From Limnohabitans sp. DM1 (lineage in GTDB: Bacteria > Pseudomonadota > Gammaproteobacteria > Burkholderiales > Burkholderiaceae_C): 64,000 nucleotides of DNA. The stretch lies in the NCBI RefSeq assembly GCF_001269385.1, contig NZ_CXOO01000014.1, positions 62,171-126,170 of the forward strand. Reading direction: 5' to 3'. Shown here piece after piece: positions 56,863 to 64,000 of the stretch. Numbering within the stretch: position 1 is the stretch's first letter; every line of letters begins with the position of its first letter. A model generated the notes under the pieces. That model had not been told where the DNA came from, did no database searches, and saw nothing but the letters and a program-made list of their open reading frames with translations. The translations under genes and the position numbers were made by a program.

Positions 56863-59800
56863 CAACCCCACCCCAGGCTCCTGTTTTCCCTATGGCTTCT
56901 TCGTCCCCTTTGCCTGCTTTGGGCCCCGCCGACCTCGCCAAGGCCCAGGCCCTGTTCGCGCTGGGTGCGCAACTGCACGCCGACAAACGCCTCGATGGAT
57001 CGCAGGCGCTCGCCACCTTCGAGCAAGCCCGTCAACTGGCCCCGAGCAGCCCCGAAATCCTCAACGCCCTGGGGGCCGTGCTCTCGCGCATGGGACGCCA
57101 TGAAGAAGCCATGGCTTATTTTGGGCAAGCCCTGCAACACCAGCCCCTGCATGCTGACGCGCTGGAAAACCTGGCCGGACTCCTGCACCGCACCCAGCGT
57201 TATGAGCAGGCCGCCGAGCATCTGCAGCGCTGGCTGCAAGCCGCGGCCGGGCAAGCCCACTTGGCCCCCTATGTGATGGGGCGGCTGGCCTACACCCGCC
57301 GCCTGATGGCCGACTGGCGCGACGATGCCGCGCAAACCCGGGCCTTGCAGCAGGCCCTGAACGCCGGACACACGGCAGCGTTTCCGTTTGAGTTTTTAGG
57401 CTTCAGCGACGATCCGGCCGAACACCTGACCAGCGCCCGCACCCTGGTGGCCGACCGCCACCCCGCCAAACCCCAAGCCTTGTGGCAAGGCCAACGCTGG
57501 ACAAATACGCGCATCAAAGTGGCCTATGTGTCCAACGACTTTTGCAACCACGCCACGGCGGTGCTGCTGGCCCAGGTTCTGGCCTTGCATGACACAAGCC
57601 GGTTTGAAATCTTTGCCTTGTCGTGGAGCCCGCTGCAAGACGCCATGCACCAACGCATCCGCAACGCGGTCGAGCATTTCATCGACATCTCCACGCTGAG
57701 CGACGAACAGGTGGCGCAGTGGCTGCATGCCCAGCAAATCGACATCTGCATGGACATCAAGGGCTTTGCCAGCCATTACCGCTTGGGCATTTTTGCGCAC
57801 CGGCCCTGCCCCCTTCAGGTCAGTTATCTGGGCTACCCCGGCTCTTCGGGGGCATCCTATATGGACTACCTGATTGCCGACGCACATGTCATCGCACCCG
57901 AAGACAGCGTGCACTACAGCGAACACCTGGTGCGCCTGCCGCACAGCTACCAGGCCAACGACCCCACCCGCGAAGTGGCGCCCCCACCCACCAGCCGCCA
58001 GGCGCTGGGCCTGCCCGAGCGCGGCAGCGGCACACAGGGCTTTGTGTTTGCCTGCTTCAACAACAGCTACAAAATCACCCCCGAGCTGTTTGCCCAGTGG
58101 ATGCAGGTCTTGCAGGCCACACCGGGCAGCGTGCTGTGGCTGCTCGAAGCCAATGACTGGGTCAAAAACAATTTGCGCCAGCAAGCCCGCGAGCAGGGCG
58201 TGGACCCGGCCCGCTTGCTGTTTGCCCCGCGAGTGCCCACGCCCGAGCACCTGGCCAGGCACGCCGGGGCCGACCTGTTTCTGGACACCTTTCCGGTCAA
58301 CGCCCACACCACCGCCGCCGACGCCTTGTGGATGGGCCTGCCCGTGCTCAGCCGCTATGGGCGCAGCTTCTCCAGCCGCGTCGCCTATTCGCTGCTGCAC
58401 GGCTGCCAAGTGCCCGGCGGCGCCCCGCTGGTGCAAGAGCTGGCTGTGGACCAGCCAGATTTGTATGTGCAGCGCGCCATTGACCTGGCCCGTGACCCGG
58501 CCCGTTTGCAGCGCCTCAAAGACCACCTGCACACGCAGCGCACCCACTTGCCGCTGTTTGACGCCGCCCTGACTTGCCACCACCTGCAAGCCGCTTACAG
58601 CGCCATGTGGCAACGCTGGCAAGCGGGCTTGGCCCCAGCGGCCATGGACATTGCCGCCAGCGAACCCAGCCGCTCAGCGCCTGTGCCATCCCAAGCCCAG
58701 GCCCCAGCCCGGCCTGCGACCACCGACCTGGCGCAAGCCACGGCCAGCCAGCTGCAAACCCTGAGCTTGGGGCTACTGGCCTCGGGGCCGCCGCAGCTGG
58801 CTTTGGCCGTGTTTGATGCGGCGCTCAAGGCCCGCCCGCAAGAGTCGGCCCTGTGGCGGGCCCGTGCCCACACCGCTTTGCGCCTGCCCGACGCGGCCCT
58901 GCGCGCCCAAGGCCTGGCCGACTTGCAGCGCGCCCACCAGCTGGACCCCACGCATGAGCGCCTGCGCTATGAACTGGCGCTGACGCTGGAGCAGTCGGGC
59001 GATGTCGCCGCCGCTTGCCAGCACCTGGCGCATCTGGAAACGCAGGCCCCCCAAGACAGCCAATACCCGCTCAAACATGTGCGCTGCCTGCGCAGCATGG
59101 GCCAGCTCGAGGCGGCCTTGGCCGTGTGCCAGCAATGGGTGAAGCGCCAACCCTCTGAGGCACAGGCCTGGACCCAGCAAGCCTCGGTGCTTTGGGCACT
59201 GCAACAAGCCGTGCCCGCCACAGCCAGCGTGCAAGAGGCGCTGCGCCTGGCCCCCGATGCCGCTGACGCCTTGAACCTGCGCGGCCTGCTGGGGCGCGAA
59301 AACGGCCTGCCCACCAGCCAAGCCCTGGCCGACTTCGAACGCGCCCACCAGCTGGAGCCTGCCAACCCCTATTACCTGTCCAACATCGCCATCACCCTCG
59401 ATGAGTTGGGGCGCCTGAGCGCCGCCCTGCCCTGGTGGCAAAGCCTGCTGAAGTTGCCGGGCACGCCGCCCGCCGACGTGCTGCTTTTGCAGGCACACGG
59501 CGCTGAACAGCTGGGCCAAACACAGCAAGCCATGGACTTGTTCCTCCAAGCCGCGCAAGCAGAGCCGGACAACTTTGACGCCTGGCTGCAATACGGCCAC
59601 AGCTGCACCTCGCTGGGCAAAGACCAAGAGGCCAAAGACGCCTATGTGCAGACCCTGCGCATTGCGCCGGACAATGTGCATGCCCTGTCGGCCCTCATGC
59701 GTGCCGAACGCTGCGTGGGCGACTGGCAGCACCACACCCCCCGTTTGGCGCAGGTGCTGCACGCCGCCGAGCACAGCGATGTGCCGGTCAACCCGTTTTT

Positions 59801-61046
59801 GATGACCATCGTGAGCGATGACCCCGCGCTGCAACGGCGGGTGGGCGAACTCGAATCGGCGCAAATCGGCCAAAACATCACACCCATACCCTGGCCCCCT
59901 GCAAGCCAAGCGCCCCGCCCTGCGGGCCAGCGCCTGCGCATCGGGTATTTTTCGGCCGATCTGCACGACCACGCCACCAGCTACCTGATGGCCCAGATGC
60001 TCGAATCACATGACCGCCAGCGCTTTGAGGTGTTTGCCTACAGCTTTGGGCCTGATGCCAAAGACCATGCTTACCGCCAGCGCCTGGTGCGCGGCATCGA
60101 ACACTTTCACCAAGTCCATCACCTGGGCGCACGCCAAATTGCCGAGCTGGCGCGCACGCACGGCATCGACATTGCCGTGGACCTCAAAGGCCACACCCGG
60201 CAAGGACGGCCGCAGATTTTTGCCTGGCGTGCCGCGCCCCTTCAGGTCAGCTACATCGGCTTTCCGGGCACGCTGGGTTCACCGTGGATGGACTATGTGG
60301 TGGCCGACACCCACGTCATCCAAGCCGAAGACCTGGCGCATTACAGCGAAAAAGTCGTGCGCCTGCCCGGCTGCTACCAGGCCAACGACACCCAAAGAGC
60401 CGTGGCCAGCCCCGGCTTCAGTCGGCAAACCGCAGGACTGCCCGCCGATGCCCTGGTGCTGTGCTGCTTCAACAGCACCTTCAAGATCAAGCCCGAAGTG
60501 TTTGACACCTGGCTGGGCTTGTTGCACGACTTGCCCCAAGCCGTGCTGTGGCTGTTTGACAAAAACCGGCAAGTGCAAGACACCCTGCGGCAAGTGGCGC
60601 AAGCGCGGGGCATTGCGCCTGAACGGCTGGTCTTTGCAGGCTATGCCCCGCTGCCCATGCACCTGTCGCGCTACCGCCTGGCCGACCTGTTTTTGGACAC
60701 GGCCCCCTACAACGCCCACACCACGGCCAGCGACGCCTTGTGGGTGGGCTTGCCGGTGCTGACCCTGCGCGGACGCAGCTTTGCCTCACGCGTGGGTGCC
60801 AGCTTGCTCAGCACGCTGGGCCTGCCCGAGCTGATCACGCACGACCTGACCGAATACCGCGCCCAAGCCCTGGCCCTGTGCCAACAACCCGGGCAACTGG
60901 CCGCCTTGCGCCAGCGCGTGCTCAAAAGCCCCCACCGCGCCGAGCTGTTTGACGGCCAACGCCTGGCCGCCCGCATGGAGGCGGCCTATCTGCGCATGGA
61001 CCAGCGTCAACAACAAGGCCTCCCGCCCGAGTCCTTCGACGTGTGA
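56859..61046 (+). CDS. TPR protein with two GT41 (SPINDLY/OGT-type) domains
   Basis: Predicted protein-modifying glycosyltransferase of 1395 residues. ATG 56859 overlaps the previous stop. The order is TPR block (about 15-160), GT41 domain 1 (about 215-595), a second TPR block (about 628-950), and GT41 domain 2 (about 1025-1390). Each GT41 domain has the histidine of the SNDFCNHAT or SADLHDHAT loop, the lysine in FNNSYKITPELF or FNSTFKIKPEVF, and the UDP-binding NAHTTAADALW or NAHTTASDALW motif. Both therefore look catalytically competent. GT41 enzymes such as O-GlcNAc transferase and HMW1C-like proteins glycosylate proteins. Last gene of the operon; it converges on the RTX gene. Confidence 0.9.
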   Translation: MTTPPQAPVFPMASSSPLPALGPADLAKAQALFALGAQLHADKRLDGSQALATFEQARQLAPSSPEILNALGAVLSRMGRHEEAMAYFGQALQHQPLHADALENLAGLLHRTQRYEQAAEHLQRWLQAAAGQAHLAPYVMGRLAYTRRLMADWRDDAAQTRALQQALNAGHTAAFPFEFLGFSDDPAEHLTSARTLVADRHPAKPQALWQGQRWTNTRIKVAYVSNDFCNHATAVLLAQVLALHDTSRFEIFALSWSPLQDAMHQRIRNAVEHFIDISTLSDEQVAQWLHAQQIDICMDIKGFASHYRLGIFAHRPCPLQVSYLGYPGSSGASYMDYLIADAHVIAPEDSVHYSEHLVRLPHSYQANDPTREVAPPPTSRQALGLPERGSGTQGFVFACFNNSYKITPELFAQWMQVLQATPGSVLWLLEANDWVKNNLRQQAREQGVDPARLLFAPRVPTPEHLARHAGADLFLDTFPVNAHTTAADALWMGLPVLSRYGRSFSSRVAYSLLHGCQVPGGAPLVQELAVDQPDLYVQRAIDLARDPARLQRLKDHLHTQRTHLPLFDAALTCHHLQAAYSAMWQRWQAGLAPAAMDIAASEPSRSAPVPSQAQAPARPATTDLAQATASQLQTLSLGLLASGPPQLALAVFDAALKARPQESALWRARAHTALRLPDAALRAQGLADLQRAHQLDPTHERLRYELALTLEQSGDVAAACQHLAHLETQAPQDSQYPLKHVRCLRSMGQLEAALAVCQQWVKRQPSEAQAWTQQASVLWALQQAVPATASVQEALRLAPDAADALNLRGLLGRENGLPTSQALADFERAHQLEPANPYYLSNIAITLDELGRLSAALPWWQSLLKLPGTPPADVLLLQAHGAEQLGQTQQAMDLFLQAAQAEPDNFDAWLQYGHSCTSLGKDQEAKDAYVQTLRIAPDNVHALSALMRAERCVGDWQHHTPRLAQVLHAAEHSDVPVNPFLMTIVSDDPALQRRVGELESAQIGQNITPIPWPPASQAPRPAGQRLRIGYFSADLHDHATSYLMAQMLESHDRQRFEVFAYSFGPDAKDHAYRQRLVRGIEHFHQVHHLGARQIAELARTHGIDIAVDLKGHTRQGRPQIFAWRAAPLQVSYIGFPGTLGSPWMDYVVADTHVIQAEDLAHYSEKVVRLPGCYQANDTQRAVASPGFSRQTAGLPADALVLCCFNSTFKIKPEVFDTWLGLLHDLPQAVLWLFDKNRQVQDTLRQVAQARGIAPERLVFAGYAPLPMHLSRYRLADLFLDTAPYNAHTTASDALWVGLPVLTLRGRSFASRVGASLLSTLGLPELITHDLTEYRAQALALCQQPGQLAALRQRVLKSPHRAELFDGQRLAARMEAAYLRMDQRQQQGLPPESFDV

Positions 61047-61165
61047 TACGGTGGGCTCCGGCGCAGGGGCCATGCCGGGGCTGAAGCCGCCGACCTACAA
61101 ATTCCGTGCATTCGCAGGTCAGTGGCTTTATCTCCAACGTTTGTCGACTTCGGCACAGGCCCCCA

Positions 61166-64000
61166 TCACACCGGCAGCACCGCGCCGGTGATCGAAATGT
61201 CCGTGTCTATCAAGAGCATGCCCTGTGACACCGAAGTGGCGTTGAGCACGTTGTAAACGTTGTACGTCTGAAGACCCGTCTGGGGCGTGGTGAATGTGAC
61301 CCTGCCGGTATTTTGGATCGCAGCAGACTCGGCCGCATCGATCACGGTGTTGCCGTTGAAGTCATAGCTGAGCGTGCCAGAGACAATTTTGGCCAAGGTC
61401 ATGCCCGAACCCAAGTCACTCAAGTCCATGGCATCGCCGCTGTTGCCGTCAATCATCAGGAAAGGCCGCAAGCTGAAGTTGCTGCTGGCGGCGTTACCCA
61501 GCGTCAAATCCGACAAATCCACAATGTCTGTGGCGGCCATCTTCAAGGTGTTGTTGCCGGTGCCGGTCAAGTCAATCCGTTCCACGTTCAACCAGTTGGC
61601 GGTGGCGTGCATGCTCAGCGTCAAGTCCAGCACCAGACCGGCGCCATCGAACTTGACCATGTCCATGCCCGCGCCCCCGCTGACGGTGTCGGCATTCGCA
61701 TCGTTTTGCCAATCGAAATTGAAGATGAACACATCCGAGCCCAACTCGCCAAAAGCATAGTTGGTGCCAGCGCCCATCACGATGGTGTCGTTGCCAAAAA
61801 TGGTGCCCACCGCGCCTTCACCGCCAACCAGGCTGTCGTCGCCCGCGCCGCCGTCCAGCCAGTCATCGCCAATACCCCCATTTATGCTGTCATTGCCGTC
61901 GCCGCCATACACCGTGTCCATGTCCTCGTTGGCAAAAATCGAGTCATTGCCAGCGCCACCGAAAATCAGGTCATTGCCAAAGCCGCCAAGCACCGTGTCG
62001 TTACCGGCATTGGTGATGAGGGTGTCGTTGCCGGTGTGACCGTTGACAGAGTCAGCCGAAAACCCGGTGGTGATGAGGTCGTCTCCCCCGCCGCCAAACA
62101 CCGTGCTGGCGCCGTCCGAGCTGTAGATGGTGTCATTGCCACCGATCGTTTCCACCAAGAACTCATCGCCAAACAAGCGATCCCCGTTGGTCGAGCCCCC
62201 GTTGCGCGCATCGATGAAGTCGTTGCCATAGCCACCATAAATGGTTTCCACCGACGAGCTGCCCGTGGTGAAAATGGTGTCGTTGCCCAAGCCCGCAGAA
62301 ATCACGCTGACTGCGCCACCGGTTTGCACAAAATAGTCGTCACCAGCGTCGCCTTGCAGGTATTTGCTGGTGCCGGTGCTCAGGATGGTGTCATTGCCCA
62401 GACCGCCAAAAACGCTGGCACTGACGCCATCGGTCCTGATGTCGTCGTTGCCGTCCCCCCCCCACAGAAAATCTGCACCGGCACCACCGATCAGGGTGTC
62501 GTTACCGGCATCCCCCATGATGCTGTCCACACTGACCCCACCCACCAGTGAGTCGTTGCCGTCGCCGCCCAACAAGGTGTTGGTGCCACTGCCGCCTACC
62601 AGCGTGTCATGGCCTGCGTCACCGAACATGTAGTTGAAACCCACACCCGAGGCATATACCTGGTCATCGCCGGCGCCGGCGTTCACGGACTGCACATAAC
62701 TGGAACTCTCGAAGCCATTACCCACATACACCGTGTCGTTGCCCGCACCGGAGCTGACCGTGTCCGTCGCGGTTGCTGACTCACCCGTTTTGCCCACGTC
62801 AATGTAGTCGTTACCACTGCCGGTGATCACCCGCTCTGCGCCAAAAGTACCCGACCCGGCCTGAATCCAGTTGTTGCCGTTGCCTGCATCAATGTGGGTG
62901 ATGCCGGTGCTGCCCCAGGTCCCGTAGTAGGGTGAACCCATGAAGTTCACGATCGTGTCGTTGCCAGCACCGGCATACACGGTGTCACTTTGATAGGACG
63001 TATAACTGTTGCTGGCCAGGTCCCCCATGTGGATGTAGTTGTCCCCCCCGGATACGCTCACAAATTCTGATGCTCCGCCGCCGGTGTAAATCGTGTCGTT
63101 GCCCATGCCCGCAAAGATGGTATCCGAGAGGGCATCCGTGCCTGCGGCATCAATGTAGTCGCTGCCGCCGCCCCCCCAAATGGTGTCGGCGCCACTGCCG
63201 GCGATGATGCTTTCCGAAGCCGCAGACCCCCATACCCTGTCTGCGGCAGAGCCTGTCCAGATGTGTTCAAAACCGCGCACATAATCCGCGCCGAGGGTGG
63301 CACCACTGATGGACACCTGCTGGAAACTGGCGGACCCACCGTCCAGACTCACCCAGATGGCGTTGCCCGATTGATAAAGCAACCAATCCACCCCTGCACC
63401 CCCATCGACCGTATCGGCCTCGTCGGCAGTGGCATTGGCGCCTGGGGAAATCGTGTCATTACCCGCCCCAGAAACAATCGAATCGGCACCGCCCCCTGAC
63501 CAGATGGAGTCATTCCCCGAGCCTGTGCTGATGGTTTCGGCCCAGGTGCCAGTGGTCGTTCCAGCTGCGCCCACAAAAGTGTGGAACGTGACATTGCCAT
63601 TGCCAAACAGCCACACATCCATGTAGCGGACTTCATCCGTGCCATAAGTCTGGCCGCCATTGACCGTGACGCTGGCCACGTTGTTGACTGGGGTGGCCAG
63701 GGCCGTGATATTGCCGCTGAAAGCGCGCAGGTCCAGCGTGTCCGCCGGGCCTGGGCTGACGGTTTCGCCACCCACATAGGTGTCGTTGCCCACCTCGAGC
63801 ACAAAGGCGTCAGCGCCCGATCCGCCCACCAGGCTGTCATCGCCCGCACCGCCCCACAAGGTGTCGTTGCCAGCCACGGCTCTTAAGGTGTCGCGGCCTG
63901 CGCCACCTTGCAAGAAGTTGGCCACCGTGTCACCCACCAGTAAATCGGCGCCAAAGCCCCCGTACACGTTTTCAATGCCGGTCAGAATGTCGGTGCCCTC
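61166..64000 (-). CDS. RTX/hemolysin-type calcium-binding protein (N-terminus outside window)
   Basis: Large secreted protein, probably a type I secretion substrate acting as adhesin or surface-layer protein. At least 944 residues; the frame is open to the window end, so the start lies beyond. Dozens of GGxGxD-type calcium-binding nonapeptides (for example GGAGNDSI, GGDGNDSI, GAGNDTI) form a parallel beta-roll. No cysteine is present, typical of secreted RTX proteins. A C-terminal repeat-free region of about 130 residues contains an EF-hand-like loop (DFNGNTVIDAAE) and ends with a hydrophobic tail (ISITGAVLPV), consistent with a secretion signal. No ABC exporter genes are in the window. Confidence 0.88.
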   Translation of the reverse strand, partial: EGTDILTGIENVYGGFGADLLVGDTVANFLQGGAGRDTLRAVAGNDTLWGGAGDDSLVGGSGADAFVLEVGNDTYVGGETVSPGPADTLDLRAFSGNITALATPVNNVASVTVNGGQTYGTDEVRYMDVWLFGNGNVTFHTFVGAAGTTTGTWAETISTGSGNDSIWSGGGADSIVSGAGNDTISPGANATADEADTVDGGAGVDWLLYQSGNAIWVSLDGGSASFQQVSISGATLGADYVRGFEHIWTGSAADRVWGSAASESIIAGSGADTIWGGGGSDYIDAAGTDALSDTIFAGMGNDTIYTGGGASEFVSVSGGDNYIHMGDLASNSYTSYQSDTVYAGAGNDTIVNFMGSPYYGTWGSTGITHIDAGNGNNWIQAGSGTFGAERVITGSGNDYIDVGKTGESATATDTVSSGAGNDTVYVGNGFESSSYVQSVNAGAGDDQVYASGVGFNYMFGDAGHDTLVGGSGTNTLLGGDGNDSLVGGVSVDSIMGDAGNDTLIGGAGADFLWGGDGNDDIRTDGVSASVFGGLGNDTILSTGTSKYLQGDAGDDYFVQTGGAVSVISAGLGNDTIFTTGSSSVETIYGGYGNDFIDARNGGSTNGDRLFGDEFLVETIGGNDTIYSSDGASTVFGGGGDDLITTGFSADSVNGHTGNDTLITNAGNDTVLGGFGNDLIFGGAGNDSIFANEDMDTVYGGDGNDSINGGIGDDWLDGGAGDDSLVGGEGAVGTIFGNDTIVMGAGTNYAFGELGSDVFIFNFDWQNDANADTVSGGAGMDMVKFDGAGLVLDLTLSMHATANWLNVERIDLTGTGNNTLKMAATDIVDLSDLTLGNAASSNFSLRPFLMIDGNSGDAMDLSDLGSGMTLAKIVSGTLSYDFNGNTVIDAAESAAIQNTGRVTFTTPQTGLQTYNVYNVLNATSVSQGMLLIDTDISITGAVLPV

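Noticed and set aside
54787..56871. Minus-strand open frame of about 690 codons antisense to the methyltransferase and second GT4
   Set aside because: Same reasoning: conserved domains lie on the plus strand across two genes, which the antisense frame ignores.
61166..64000. Regularly spaced repeats that could suggest a CRISPR array or tandem satellite
   Set aside because: The repeats are in frame, vary in sequence and spacing, and encode GGxGxD calcium-binding units.

Overview
The window reads as a chromosomal segment of a betaproteobacterium, order Burkholderiales, most likely Comamonadaceae (Limnohabitans/Rhodoferax-like). This rests on gene content and order: rpsF-priB-rpsR-rplI, divergent ppsA/ppsR, carA-carB-greA, rlmE-ftsH-folP-glmM, the rpsB-to-lpxB envelope cluster, a PhaR regulator of polyhydroxyalkanoate storage, and high-GC coding sequence with many 1-4 base gene overlaps. 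I saw no insertion sequence, prophage or CRISPR array. The left three quarters is mostly housekeeping; the right end (51.9-64.0 kb) is accessory and surface-related.

Layout. 0.2-1.7 kb: ribosomal/primosomal operon rpsF-priB-rpsR-rplI (minus). 1.8-7.3 kb: a sodium/solute symporter and PEP synthase (minus), with the PEP synthase regulator ppsR divergent. 7.4-13.5 kb: glmM, folP, ftsH, rlmE (minus), yhbY (plus), greA (minus). 13.6-18.0 kb: carAB. 18.2-33.4 kb, all minus and transcribed from the right: rpsB-tsf-pyrH-frr, cdsA-dxr, bamA-ompH-lpxD-fabZ-lpxA, a Gfo/Idh oxidoreductase and a DegT-type aminotransferase between lpxA and lpxB, then rnhB and a SpoU methylase. 33.7-36.6 kb: amidase and NAD(P)HX repair enzyme. 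36.6-39.2 kb: RNase R and two identical tRNA-Leu(CAG) genes. 39.3-41.4 kb: rimO and phaR. 41.6-48.1 kb: one long plus-strand operon ribE-ribB-ribH-nusB-aminotransferase-ybgC-tolQ-tolR-tolA. 48.2-51.7 kb: dnaE.

The right end holds a tightly packed plus-strand operon of five genes: a GT4 with an unknown C-terminal half, a GT2-like protein, a sugar O-methyltransferase-like protein, a second GT4, and a 1,395-residue protein with two complete SPINDLY/OGT-type (GT41) domains alternating with TPR blocks. It converges on a large cysteine-free RTX calcium-binding protein that runs off the window. I infer a surface glycosylation locus, possibly acting on the RTX protein.

The two strongest observations are (i) the oxidoreductase/aminotransferase pair between lpxA and lpxB, the position and family pair of gnnA/gnnB, which make the 3-amino sugar precursor for amide-linked lipid A, together with an LpxA that has unusual residues at two normally conserved histidine positions; and (ii) the double-GT41 glycosylation locus facing an RTX protein. 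A further oddity is that uppS and rseP are both missing from their usual places around cdsA-dxr, with terminator-like hairpins at both junctions.
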